From: UBA1413 sp964395045
Lineage (GTDB): Bacteria > Bacteroidota > Bacteroidia > Bacteroidales > Prolixibacteraceae
Direction: 5' to 3'
DNA length: 14,011 bases
Assembly: GCA_964395045.1 (NCBI GenBank)
Contig: CAYNBE010000086.1
Location: forward strand, 1-14,011
A program made the translations under genes and the position numbers. Shown in pieces: positions 6,668 to 14,011 of the stretch. The notes under the pieces were generated by a model, which saw nothing but the letters and a program-made list of their open reading frames with translations, was not told the DNA's origin and made no database searches. Within the stretch, counting starts at the first letter, position 1; every line of letters begins with the position of its first letter.

Positions 6668-8020
6668 ATGAAAAAAAAATATCTATACATAGCCGGCATC
6701 CTTCTGGTTCTTGTCCCGGCGATATTTCTCATGACCGGAAAGAAAGGGGAAGAAACGGTTATTACCGCCGAAGTCCGACAGGGACCCTTTGAAATACTGG
6801 TTTTTACAACAGGACAGCTTGAAGCTGAAAATTCGGAAAGAATTTTACTCCCTGAAGCATTGAGCAATGCAAATGTCAGGATTTATGAAATAAAAATCGC
6901 CGATATTGTTGAAGAGGGAACAAAAGTTGAAAAAGGCGACTACATTGCCTCCCTCGACCATAAAACAGTAGAGGAAGTTCTGAATACTGCAAGGCTGGAA
7001 CTGGAGGATGCAATTCACCAGTTCGAGGATGCCCGGATGGACAGCAATCTGAACCTGAGCAACAGCCGCGATCAGATTCTGAATGACCAGGAGCAGGTGG
7101 AACAGATGCGGATCATTCTCGAAGAATCGGTTTATGAATCACCTTCCGTTATCAGGAAAGCCGAAATGGATTTGGAGAAAGCCCAGCGAATGCTCGAACA
7201 GGATATCCTTGCCTATAAGATCAAAACACAGCAAGCCATTACGAGGGTAAACCGAAGGGTTGTATTTATGAACCAAAAGGAAAACAGGGTAAGAGACCTT
7301 GAAACTGCATACCGGTCGCTCAATATCCATGCCCCAAAACCTGGAATGGTTATCTATGCAAAAGACCGGTTCGGTGAAAAAACCAAGACCGGTACGACCA
7401 TTAGCCGTTGGATGCCCGTCATTGCCACCCTTCCAGACCTGACAAAAATGATCTCCGTCACATACGTGAATGAGATCGATATTTCGAAAATACGAACAGG
7501 ACAGAAAGTATCCTTAGGCATTGACGCCTTTCCGGGCAAAAAAATGGAAGGAGAGGTCATAGCCATTGCAAACATCGGACAGCTTTTACCAAAGAGCGAT
7601 GCCAAGGTTTTTGAGGTAAAGATCAGGTTATATGGTTCTGATCCCGACCTCCGCCCTGCCATGACAACCAGTAATGTGATCAGGACCGGAACCTATTCAA
7701 ATGAGATTTTCATTCCGTCGGATGCCATCTTCAGTGACGATAGCCTGAAATATGTTTTTGTTTGGGACGATTCTCCGGTAAGACAAATCGTGGAGACCGG
7801 CCCGGAAAACGAAAATTTTACCGTGATCAGGCAGGGATTGCACCCTAAGAGCAGGATACTTCTCACCCCTCCGGTTCACGGAAACGATTTACCGGTCAGA
7901 GGAATGGAAATCTACCACCGGTTGAAAAAAGAAAAAGAGGAAAAGGCAAACGCTGCAAAAACTGCCCAGTTAGAAACAGGAACAATCGGGCCTGCACATA
8001 CAGGGGCTGTTTCGAATTAA
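6668..8020 (+). CDS. HlyD/MacA-type periplasmic adaptor subunit (first of two)
   Basis: This 450-residue membrane fusion protein is anchored by an N-terminal helix (about 5-23). It has the first lipoyl half (about 78-97, EEGTKVEKGDYIASLD) and a long coiled-coil hairpin (about 100-215, rich in Glu, Gln, Arg and Leu). The second lipoyl half follows (219-231, NIHAPKPGMVIYA), then a beta-barrel domain (about 245-345) and a membrane-proximal part with a charged Lys/Glu-rich tail (418-432). In tripartite pumps such adaptors join the inner-membrane transporter to a TolC channel in the periplasm. It is the first gene of a tight four-gene run, with 13 bases to the permease. The C-terminal half closely resembles that of the adaptor at 10875: both have GMVIYA, PVIATLPDL, EID, PGK and IANIGQ in the same order. 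I see no promoter or Shine-Dalgarno in the 35-base gap upstream, so it may be read from the S41 promoter. The start lies just before a run of nine A. Confidence 0.9.
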   Translation: MKKKYLYIAGILLVLVPAIFLMTGKKGEETVITAEVRQGPFEILVFTTGQLEAENSERILLPEALSNANVRIYEIKIADIVEEGTKVEKGDYIASLDHKTVEEVLNTARLELEDAIHQFEDARMDSNLNLSNSRDQILNDQEQVEQMRIILEESVYESPSVIRKAEMDLEKAQRMLEQDILAYKIKTQQAITRVNRRVVFMNQKENRVRDLETAYRSLNIHAPKPGMVIYAKDRFGEKTKTGTTISRWMPVIATLPDLTKMISVTYVNEIDISKIRTGQKVSLGIDAFPGKKMEGEVIAIANIGQLLPKSDAKVFEVKIRLYGSDPDLRPAMTTSNVIRTGTYSNEIFIPSDAIFSDDSLKYVFVWDDSPVRQIVETGPENENFTVIRQGLHPKSRILLTPPVHGNDLPVRGMEIYHRLKKEKEEKANAAKTAQLETGTIGPAHTGAVSN

Positions 8021-8033
8021 TCCGGTCATTGAA

Positions 8034-9374
8034 ATGAGAAGAATCTTTCAGCGCTACCTTCATGATATCCTTATAGGCATTGAAGCGATCCAGACCAACA
8101 AAGTCAAGTCACTGCTTACGGCCCTCGGTATCATTTTCGGAGTTGCTGCCGTGATCAGCATGATGGCGATCGGGAACGGAGCGGAGCATGAAATCCTTGA
8201 GCAAATTAAAATGGTGGGGGTCAACAACATCATTATCACCCCTTCGGCCACAACCGTTCCGGGAGGACAGCAGAACTCTGCCGGCCAGGAAGAAGAAAAT
8301 ATCGTCAGGAAGAAGAAATTCTCGAAAGGACTGACTTTGCTCGACGCGGAGGCCATTACCGAAGTGATCCCGACTGTTTCTAAAGTCTGTCCGGTAATGT
8401 CGGTGAACTATGCTGCCATCCTGAACGGAAGGAGTAAGCCTGTCACCTTAGAAGGGACCAACAACCACTATTTTAATCTTTTCAGCATCCGGCTCCAGGC
8501 GGGAGAATTCTTCAACCGCCAGCAGGGTGAAACAGGATACCCGGTTTGCATCATCGGCGACAACATTAAAAATATTTTTTTCGGAGGGGTCGATCCGGTG
8601 GGGAAATATATCAAAACAGGTGATACCTGGCTAAAAGTGATCGGCGTTGTCGAAAGGCGCGATTTTACAGCCTCTGCCAGCGATGAAATGGGAATCAGCA
8701 GCACCGACAACAAAATATTCATCCCTGTAAAAACCATGCTGCTTCGTTTTATTAACCGATCGCTCGTGAGAGCCGACGAAATTGAAAGGCAAAGCAATCA
8801 GAGCCAATCAATTGAAAATGAGAACATGAATCAACTCGACAAAATCATCGTACAGGTAAAAGAGACAGAGCATCTGTCGCCCACGGCTGATATCCTTACC
8901 CGGTTGATGCTGCGCAGGCATAACAACCTGTATGACTTCGATGTGACCATCCCGGAACTCCTGTTAAAGCAACAGCAGCGCACCAAGAACATTTTTAACA
9001 TCGTTCTGGGTGTCATTGCCGGGATTTCCCTGATCGTGGGAGGGATCGGGATTATGAATATCATGTTGTCGAGTGTCATGGAACGAATCAGGGAAATAGG
9101 ACTTCGCCAGGCCATCGGTGCATCGCGTAAAGATATTATTGTGCAGTTTCTGGCTGAATCAACCCTGATCAGTGTATCGGGAGGTTTTGCCGGAATATTG
9201 CTGGGAGTGGCATTGTCAATGTCAATAACCGCCATTTTTGACATAAAAACCATCATTTCCCTCTTTTCGGTGTTCATCGCTTTTTCAGTCTCGGCGATGG
9301 TGGGGATTGCCTTTGGGTATATACCCGCTAAACGTGCCTCAGATCAGGATCCGGTTGAATCATTGCGACAATAA
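8034..9374 (+). CDS. MacB-type ABC transporter permease without ATPase domain
   Basis: This 446-residue protein has the four-helix MacB/LolCE/FtsX-family topology. It has TM1 (about 25-48, LLTALGIIFGVAAVISMMAIG), a large periplasmic domain (about 50-315), TM2 (about 319-344), TM3 (about 370-402) and TM4 (about 408-430). Between TM2 and TM3, RIREIGLRQAIGASRKDI (351-368) is the cytoplasmic coupling helix that docks on an ATP-binding subunit. The C-terminus PAKRASDQDPVESLR is typical of the family. Classical MacB carries its ATPase at the N-terminus; here the protein begins directly with the permease, with no Walker A, signature or Walker B motif. No separate ATPase gene lies in the window. I infer that an ATPase encoded elsewhere drives it by mechanotransmission. 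Its adaptor and TolC neighbours, 13 bases away on each side, show that it is the inner-membrane part of a tripartite exporter. The substrate is unknown. Confidence 0.92.
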   Translation: MRRIFQRYLHDILIGIEAIQTNKVKSLLTALGIIFGVAAVISMMAIGNGAEHEILEQIKMVGVNNIIITPSATTVPGGQQNSAGQEEENIVRKKKFSKGLTLLDAEAITEVIPTVSKVCPVMSVNYAAILNGRSKPVTLEGTNNHYFNLFSIRLQAGEFFNRQQGETGYPVCIIGDNIKNIFFGGVDPVGKYIKTGDTWLKVIGVVERRDFTASASDEMGISSTDNKIFIPVKTMLLRFINRSLVRADEIERQSNQSQSIENENMNQLDKIIVQVKETEHLSPTADILTRLMLRRHNNLYDFDVTIPELLLKQQQRTKNIFNIVLGVIAGISLIVGGIGIMNIMLSSVMERIREIGLRQAIGASRKDIIVQFLAESTLISVSGGFAGILLGVALSMSITAIFDIKTIISLFSVFIAFSVSAMVGIAFGYIPAKRASDQDPVESLRQ

Positions 9375-9387
9375 ATGATACTTTCCT

Positions 9388-10878
9388 ATGATGAAATTTC
9401 TGCAATTCACATTCTTTTGCACGTTTATCCTGCAAGGGGCCCTTTTCGCCCAGACAGGCCTTAAGATGCTAACACTAAAGCAGGTGATCGAAATTGCCTC
9501 CAGGCAATCGCTCGACGCTTTCAGAAATAAAAACATGTATCTTGCCAGTTACTGGGAGTTCAGAAATTTTAAAGCCGACAATCTTCCGAATCTTTCCTTT
9601 CAGGCTACGCCTCTCGACTTTAACCGGTCGATGCAAAAGGTATACAACTATACCGAAAACCGGGATGAATACAAATCGCGTGAATTTCTGAACTCAGATA
9701 TGTCTTTGTCATTAACACAGAATGTCGGTTTAACCGGTGGCAGGATTTTTGCCCAATCGGAACTCAACCTGACCCATAACCTTGGCAATGACAAGCTCAC
9801 TTCTTTCACATCCACTCCTGTAAGCATAGGTTACAGCCAGTCGCTCAACGGATACAACCAGCTCAGGTGGGTTTCGAAAATCGAACCTGTTAAATTTGCC
9901 CGTGCAAAACAGGAGTATATACAATCGAAAGAAGAGCTTGCCATCAAGGCGACACGCCGCTTTTTCGACCTGGTAGACGCACAGATTGAGGTTTCGATTT
10001 CCAACACAAACCTTGCCAATGCCGACACTTTGTACAGGATCGGAACCGGCCGTTTCCAGGCAGGAACCATCACACAGGATGAATTGCTGAATCTTGAGCT
10101 GGGCTATATGAATGCGAAACTGGCACTCAACCGTGCCAATCTGGAGCTGGAGAGGGCACGTGCCGACCTTAATTCCTTCCTGGGGTTTGAGAAAAATACC
10201 CTGATTGAATGTGTGGTTCCCACCGATTTGCCGCACTTGAGGATTGAAGCTGCAGAAGCTCTGGGGATGGCCATTGCCAACAATCCCGATATCCTGACTC
10301 ACAAGCAGCGTCTGATCGAGGAAGACCGAAAAGTTCGTCAGGCTGAAGCGCAAAATGGGATCAATGCCGACTTGTATGCCCTTTACGGCTTGAACCAGAA
10401 TTCTGAAAAATTCAGCGAGGTTTACCTGGATCCTCTGGAACGACAAAGATTCAGAGTAGGTGTAAACATACCGGTTCTCGACTGGGGCAGGCGCAAAGGC
10501 CAGCTTGCAATGGCAAAATCGAACAGGGAAGCCGTGATAACCAGCATCAATCAGGAACGGATCGACTTTGAACAAAATGTCGTCATGAACATCATGGAAT
10601 TCAATATCCAGGCCGACCAGGTCAGGAATACCGCAAAAGCTGACACAATTGCCCAATTGGGGTACAATGTCACGAAACAAAGGTTCCTGATCGGTAAACT
10701 CGACGTAACAAAACTGAACCTGGCCCGCAACGACCTGGAATTGGCCCGAAGGGCATTCATCCAGGCACTGCGGAGCTATTGGACTTACTATTATACCATC
10801 AGGCAACTCACCCTGTACGACTTTGAAAAAAGGACAACTCTTTCCGAGGATTTTGAAAAACTCCTGAACAATTCATGA
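9388..10878 (+). CDS. TolC-family outer-membrane efflux protein
   Basis: This 496-residue protein has a signal peptide (FTFFCTFILQGALFAQ, cleavage probably after LFA) and then two repeats of the outer-membrane efflux fold, as in all TolC homologues. The first repeat has the loop and strand motif with GLTGGRIFAQSELNL (about 113-127) and a long helix (about 165-270). The second repeat shows VGVNIPVLDWGRRKGQLAMA (about 355-374) and a long helical hairpin (about 375-480) with RFLIGKLDV and DLELARRAF. It should form the trimeric channel through the outer membrane and the periplasmic tunnel for the exporter. It starts 13 bases after the permease stop. Its own stop overlaps the start of the second adaptor in ATGA, which indicates translational coupling. 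Length is normal. I cannot tell its cargo or whether other exporters share it. Confidence 0.93.
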   Translation: MMKFLQFTFFCTFILQGALFAQTGLKMLTLKQVIEIASRQSLDAFRNKNMYLASYWEFRNFKADNLPNLSFQATPLDFNRSMQKVYNYTENRDEYKSREFLNSDMSLSLTQNVGLTGGRIFAQSELNLTHNLGNDKLTSFTSTPVSIGYSQSLNGYNQLRWVSKIEPVKFARAKQEYIQSKEELAIKATRRFFDLVDAQIEVSISNTNLANADTLYRIGTGRFQAGTITQDELLNLELGYMNAKLALNRANLELERARADLNSFLGFEKNTLIECVVPTDLPHLRIEAAEALGMAIANNPDILTHKQRLIEEDRKVRQAEAQNGINADLYALYGLNQNSEKFSEVYLDPLERQRFRVGVNIPVLDWGRRKGQLAMAKSNREAVITSINQERIDFEQNVVMNIMEFNIQADQVRNTAKADTIAQLGYNVTKQRFLIGKLDVTKLNLARNDLELARRAFIQALRSYWTYYYTIRQLTLYDFEKRTTLSEDFEKLLNNS

Positions 10879-12131
10879 TGACAAAAACAGCTTCCCGGCG
10901 AAAATGGTTCTGGATGTTGCCTGCTGTGGCTGTTGCAGGGGCAGCCTTCTACCTGATCCAGCAGTCTGAAATCAGGCATGATATCCATATTGTAAAAAAG
11001 GGGACGTTCGAGAAGTTTATAGAAACCAAGGGGGAAATCCAGGGGAAATATGCAGTGAACATCACATTGTCTGATATTTTCAAAGATCCTGATATTCAGA
11101 TCTGGGATTTTAAGATCAAAGATATGGTGCAGGAGGGTACCATCGTCAAAAAAGGCGATTGGGTGGCAAGTCTCGACCAGGTCAATATCAGCCAGCGGCT
11201 CCAGTCGAACCAGGAAGCTTTGGAAATGAGACTTGCCAATCTGAATGATGAAAGGGTCGATACGGCACTTGCCCTTTCGCAGCTTAGGCAAAATCTCAGG
11301 GAGCTGGAATCGGAACTGGGGTACAAAGCATTGGACCTTGAGCAATCGAGGTTCGAATCGCCCTCCTATCAGAGAAGGATGCAAACAGCTTATAACCAAC
11401 AACTCCGGCAGATCGACAGAATGAGGAGAAACTACGAACTCCAGAAAATGAATCTGGAAAAAGACATGAAAAGAGAGGAAGAAAGATACAATTACCACCA
11501 ACGGATAGATGCAAAACTCCGGGAAGCACTTGTTGCCACCAACATCACTGCACCTGAAGCCGGCATGGTAATATATGCCAGAACCCGCTGGAACAGGAAA
11601 ATCAGGATCGGCGATGAGGTGGGACCCTGGAGGCCGGTCATTGCCACGCTGCCCGATCTCTCAGTCCTGATTTCAGAAACCTATGTCGAAGAAATCGATG
11701 TGGCTAAAATCAGCCTGAACGACAGTGCGACGGTCACTGTCGATGCCTTGCCAGGGAAACGGTTTACGGGAAAGATCAGGTCAATCGCCAACATCGGACA
11801 GGAACTCAGAGGACACGACTCAAAGGTTTTTTTTGTTACCATCCAATTAGACAAAAACAAACAGAAACTGCTGCCCGGGATGACAAGCAGCAACCACATC
11901 ACAATTGAAAGAATAGCTGATCAGATCACCATTCCGAGGAAATGCCTGTTTTCCGAAAATGGGATACCGTTTGTCTACCTGAAAGAAGAGGGGAAAATTC
12001 AAAAGAAAAAAGTAAAAACCGGCCAGGAGAACGATGAGGAAGTTGTCATAGCTGAAGGGCTACATGAAAAAGACCGGATTCTGCTTAATCCTCCCGAAAA
12101 TACAAATGAAATAAATTTCATGACCCCCTGA
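10875..12131 (+). CDS. HlyD/MacA-type periplasmic adaptor subunit (second, paralogous to the first)
   Basis: This 418-residue membrane fusion protein has an N-terminal anchor (about 11-28), first lipoyl half (about 85-101, QEGTIVKKGDWVASLD) and coiled-coil hairpin (about 105-215, with NLRELESELGYKALDLEQS). The second lipoyl half follows at about 224-236 (ITAPEAGMVIYAR), then a beta-barrel domain (about 250-345, with PVIATLPDL, TYVEEIDVAKI and DALPGKRFTGK). The order and motifs repeat those of the adaptor at 6668; the N-terminal and coiled-coil parts have diverged. The start is the ATG at 10875, overlapping the TolC stop by four bases; ATG at 10878 is an equal alternative that loses one Met. 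It is the last gene of the operon and runs toward ispF, with a long hairpin in the 63-base gap. I infer that it forms a mixed adaptor ring with the first copy or an alternative ring on the same permease. Assembly mode cannot be read from sequence. Confidence 0.9.
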   Translation: MMTKTASRRKWFWMLPAVAVAGAAFYLIQQSEIRHDIHIVKKGTFEKFIETKGEIQGKYAVNITLSDIFKDPDIQIWDFKIKDMVQEGTIVKKGDWVASLDQVNISQRLQSNQEALEMRLANLNDERVDTALALSQLRQNLRELESELGYKALDLEQSRFESPSYQRRMQTAYNQQLRQIDRMRRNYELQKMNLEKDMKREEERYNYHQRIDAKLREALVATNITAPEAGMVIYARTRWNRKIRIGDEVGPWRPVIATLPDLSVLISETYVEEIDVAKISLNDSATVTVDALPGKRFTGKIRSIANIGQELRGHDSKVFFVTIQLDKNKQKLLPGMTSSNHITIERIADQITIPRKCLFSENGIPFVYLKEEGKIQKKKVKTGQENDEEVVIAEGLHEKDRILLNPPENTNEINFMTP

Positions 12132-12137
12132 ACTTAC

Positions 12138-12185
12138 TTCGTATAAGCACTCTAAAGATCGGTCTTTAGCTCCTGCTTATGCGAA
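12138..12185. terminator. Long imperfect hairpin between convergent operons (possible bidirectional terminator)
   Basis: The left outer arm TTCGTATAAGCA (12138-12149) pairs with TGCTTATGCGAA (12174-12185) with one G-T position. An inner arm CTAAAGA (12152-12158) pairs with TCTTTAG (12163-12169) across a four-base loop TCGG. The two stems are separated by an internal loop of 2 against 4 bases. Nearly the whole 63-base gap between the second adaptor and ispF takes part. No T-run follows on either strand, so it is not a textbook intrinsic terminator. Its position between stop codons of convergent genes favours transcript-end formation or RNA end protection for both units. Confidence 0.55.
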
Positions 12186-12194
12186 ACTTCGGAG

Positions 12195-12719
12195 TTAACC
12201 ATTGTCATCCTGCCCTGTGGGGATCAGTGAAATTTGTGGATTGTTCTTTCTTAATAGGACAATTGCATGGGCCGAGATACCCTCTTCCCTTCCTTCGAAA
12301 CCCAGTTTTTCGGTGGTTGTTGCCTTTACTGAAACCTGGTCTGGTTCTATTTCCATCACACGGGCCAAAATCTCTTCCATCGCTGTGATATATGGCATCA
12401 GTCTCGGTTTTTGTAAGCAAACAACCGTATCAACATTGACGACTGAGTAATTTTTTGCCCTGATAAGCGCACAGGTCCGGGCAAGCAGGATTTTGGAATC
12501 GATGTTTCTAAATTCGATGGAGCTATCCGGGAAGTTGCATCCGATATCACCCAGTCTGAGGGCTCCGAGCAGGGCATCGCACAGTGCATGGATCAGCACA
12601 TCACCGTCAGAATGGGCTACGGTTCCTTTTTCGTGGGGGATCAGGATACCTCCCAGCCACAATGATTCTCCCCTCGACAACCGGTGGACATCAAATCCGT
12701 AACCAATCCTGAAATCCAT
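12195..12719 (-). CDS. ispF: 2-C-methyl-D-erythritol 2,4-cyclodiphosphate synthase (IspF)
   Basis: This 174-residue enzyme converts 4-diphosphocytidyl-2-C-methyl-D-erythritol 2-phosphate to the 2,4-cyclodiphosphate in the non-mevalonate isoprenoid pathway. The opening GYGFDVHRL gives the metal ligands Asp10 and His12. AHSDGDVLIHALCDALLGA supplies the third ligand, His44, and GDIGCNFPDSS supplies the flexible Asp65 region. KATTTEKLGFEGREEGI (132-148) is the usual C-terminal nucleotide-site motif. The last 15 or so residues after LLRK are a polar extension. The start ATG (12719-12717) shares one base with the porV stop (TAATG), so translation is probably coupled and both are read from the porV promoter. 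I see no promoter of its own. Length and motifs are normal for a homotrimeric cytoplasmic IspF. Confidence 0.97.
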   Translation of the reverse strand: MDFRIGYGFDVHRLSRGESLWLGGILIPHEKGTVAHSDGDVLIHALCDALLGALRLGDIGCNFPDSSIEFRNIDSKILLARTCALIRAKNYSVVNVDTVVCLQKPRLMPYITAMEEILARVMEIEPDQVSVKATTTEKLGFEGREEGISAHAIVLLRKNNPQISLIPTGQDDNG

Positions 12720-13897
12720 TACCTGCGTTGTTTGCCAAAAGCATCCACGTCGAACGACAGGGTGAAACGAAGGGTGTTTTCCAGCGGATGGTTTCTGACA
12801 ATGGGCAGCAGGTAGGCAAAATCGAGAGCAAAAACATTCAGCTTTAACCCCGCGCCGGCAGTCATGAATTTCCGGTTTCCCTTGTTTTCGTGTTCATAAA
12901 AATAACCTGCCCGAAGGGCAAACTGCTTGTTGTACCAGTATTCGACACCGGCTGAAACAGAGATTTCCTGTAATTCTTCCTTAAATCCTCCCGGAGCATC
13001 CGAAAAAGAGCTAAAAATTCCGCCGATGACCGATTTGTCAGAGTTGATTCCTCCGGGATATATAACGGAACCAGGGTCGTAAGTGGTGGTATCCCTCGGC
13101 GGGGTCGGGACCAGTAGTTTATTGATGTCGGCTGAAAAGGAAAAGGTATTGTAATCGTCCAGTTCCGTGGTATAAGATGCTCCCAGTTTCAGGTTGGTCG
13201 GGATGAAATCTTTGATCTCACCGTCGGTATAGGAAATTTTTGCACCAATATTCTGGATATTGATCCCTGCCGAAAAAACATTCTCCTGCCGGCTTATCTG
13301 AAAACTGTTTATGTAATAAAAAGCAACGTCGGCTGCATACGAATTGCCCGCATGTGATTCGACACCGTTGATCAGCTGTCCTGCTGTCAGGTCCGAGCGG
13401 ATGTACCTGACTGCAACCGATCCGGCCCAGTAGTCGGAAAGCAGCCTGGTATAGCCCAGGTCAATCGCAAATTCATTGGGACTTTGCTGCCCCATATATT
13501 CAGCCAGTTCACTGGTAAAAATGATGTCTCCGAGAGAAAAGTAGCGGAGGGATGAGCTCACTGTCTGGTATTCATCGAGTTTTTTATATCCCACCAGGTA
13601 TGCCAGGTTAATATCATTGACCAATGCCCTGAGCCAGGGAGAATAGGAAAGTGATACCCCCATATCGCTGCGCATAAATGCGTATTTCGCCGGATTCCAG
13701 TGTTGGGAATTGACATCGGGAGAGGTACCCGCTCCGGCGTCCCCCATACCGGCTGCACGTGAATCGGGAGCAATCGTCAGAAAGGGAACAGCAGTGGTTA
13801 CCACATTGGCCCCGCTCAAGCTGGCCTGACCATATATATAGGTCATCGGCAAAATTAAAAATGGAACAAATAGAATGAGTCTTGAAAACCTGTTCAT
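12719..13897 (-). CDS. porV: PorV-type outer-membrane protein of the type IX secretion system
   Basis: This 392-residue protein is a FadL-like beta-barrel. It starts MNRFSRLILFVPFLILPMTY (signal peptide, cleavage around YIYG-QA) and continues with GANVVTTAVPFLTIAPDSRA and GMGDAGAG, the N-terminal signature of PorV (LptO). PNEFAIDLGYTRLL, RYIRSD and EYWYNKQFALRAGYFYEHEN are further barrel-strand motifs of the family. In Porphyromonas, PorV carries cargo proteins to the PorU sortase and is needed for their release or lipid anchoring at the surface. I placed the start at 13897 rather than the in-frame ATG at 13960. The longer form would put 21 extra residues before a good signal peptide, and a TATCTTTG promoter box lies inside that stretch. 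The stop overlaps ispF by one base. PorU, often upstream of porV in relatives, cannot be seen because the window ends 114 bases upstream. Confidence 0.92.
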   Translation of the reverse strand: MNRFSRLILFVPFLILPMTYIYGQASLSGANVVTTAVPFLTIAPDSRAAGMGDAGAGTSPDVNSQHWNPAKYAFMRSDMGVSLSYSPWLRALVNDINLAYLVGYKKLDEYQTVSSSLRYFSLGDIIFTSELAEYMGQQSPNEFAIDLGYTRLLSDYWAGSVAVRYIRSDLTAGQLINGVESHAGNSYAADVAFYYINSFQISRQENVFSAGINIQNIGAKISYTDGEIKDFIPTNLKLGASYTTELDDYNTFSFSADINKLLVPTPPRDTTTYDPGSVIYPGGINSDKSVIGGIFSSFSDAPGGFKEELQEISVSAGVEYWYNKQFALRAGYFYEHENKGNRKFMTAGAGLKLNVFALDFAYLLPIVRNHPLENTLRFTLSFDVDAFGKQRR

Positions 13898-13918
13898 AAT
13901 TACTGCATAGAAAGCGTG

Positions 13919-13926
13919 CAAAGATA
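13919..13926 (-). promoter_or_regulatory. Bacteroidota-type -7 box for porV-ispF
   Basis: Read on the minus strand the bases are TATCTTTG, matching TAnnTTTG, followed by CAC. Transcription would start near 13912 and give a leader of about 15 bases before the ATG at 13897. A TTG occurs 12 bases upstream of the box, too close for the usual -33 spacing. The box argues that the first in-frame ATG (13960) is untranslated. Confidence 0.6.
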
Positions 13927-14011
13927 AAACTTTTGCAACTTCATTAATAAATAAATACAAAACGGAACCTGACGTGAAAAATTATTCCCGGACAAAACTT
14001 TTATCTGCTCA
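13927..14011. other. Upstream flank of porV, no gene recognised
   Basis: This AT-rich edge (runs such as ATTAATAAATAAATA) shows no start codon with a supportable product. A short minus-strand frame runs through it, but I cannot link it to PorU or any other family. Confidence 0.4.

Noticed and set aside
6671..6679. Run of nine A right after the adaptor start codon, possible slippage site
   Set aside because: The frame is intact and Lys-rich N-termini before membrane anchors are common; no alternative frame product is evident.
8831..9277. 148-codon open frame antisense to the permease
   Set aside because: The permease helices and coupling helix on the plus strand are unmistakable; the antisense product has no coherent fold signal.
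9730..10806. 358-codon open frame antisense to the TolC gene
   Set aside because: It has no family motifs, its composition is rich in Cys, Phe and Gln as expected from reading a coding strand backward, and the plus-strand TolC protein explains every base.
10791..11501. 236-codon open frame antisense to the TolC end and second adaptor
   Set aside because: It crosses the boundary of two well-supported genes, shows no recognisable domain, and is explained by their codon use.

Overview
The window looks like chromosomal DNA from a Bacteroidota (Bacteroidetes) bacterium, probably of the Bacteroidales/Marinilabiliales type. The evidence is a PorV-type outer-membrane protein of the type IX secretion system, a DUF3078-like barrel protein, a PgpH-type c-di-AMP phosphodiesterase, -7 boxes of the Bacteroidota form TAnnTTTG, and almost no Shine-Dalgarno sequences before starts. 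Coding density is high. No stretch over 300 bases lacks a gene, and I see no tRNA, rRNA, CRISPR array, insertion sequence or phage gene.

Layout. Positions 1-1538 (+): the 3' part of a DUF3078-like outer-membrane protein, then a polytopic 3-oxo-5-alpha-steroid 4-dehydrogenase (SRD5A) family reductase starting at GTG. Positions 1578-2957 (-): a convergent cluster with, in transcription order, an SH3/NlpC-P60 peptidase without a signal peptide, an overlapping 30-residue single-pass membrane protein (new here, predicted), and a Nudix hydrolase. Positions 3039-6632 (+): a PgpH-type 7TM-HD c-di-AMP phosphodiesterase, then an S41 protease lipoprotein with its own promoter-like box. Positions 6668-12131 (+): a tightly packed four-gene export operon of periplasmic adaptor, MacB-type permease without an ATPase domain, TolC-family outer-membrane factor, and a second adaptor paralogous to the first. 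Positions 12195-13897 (-): porV followed by ispF, sharing one base (TAATG), convergent with the export operon. A long hairpin fills the gap between the two units.

How the genes work together. The export operon encodes inner-membrane, periplasmic and outer-membrane parts of a tripartite MacAB-TolC-like system. It has two different adaptors and no local ATP-binding subunit, so the ATPase must come from elsewhere in the genome. The upstream S41 lipoprotein protease could act in the same envelope pathway, but this rests only on position. The NlpC/P60 enzyme fits cytoplasmic recycling of cell-wall peptides, PgpH fits second-messenger turnover, and PorV fits type IX secretion.

The main points for a second look are the adaptor-duplicated, ATPase-less exporter, the bacterial SRD5A-type reductase with conserved catalytic Glu and Tyr, the overlapping small membrane protein, and the 48-base hairpin between the convergent operons. 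I see no clear evidence of a wholly new defence or mobile system.
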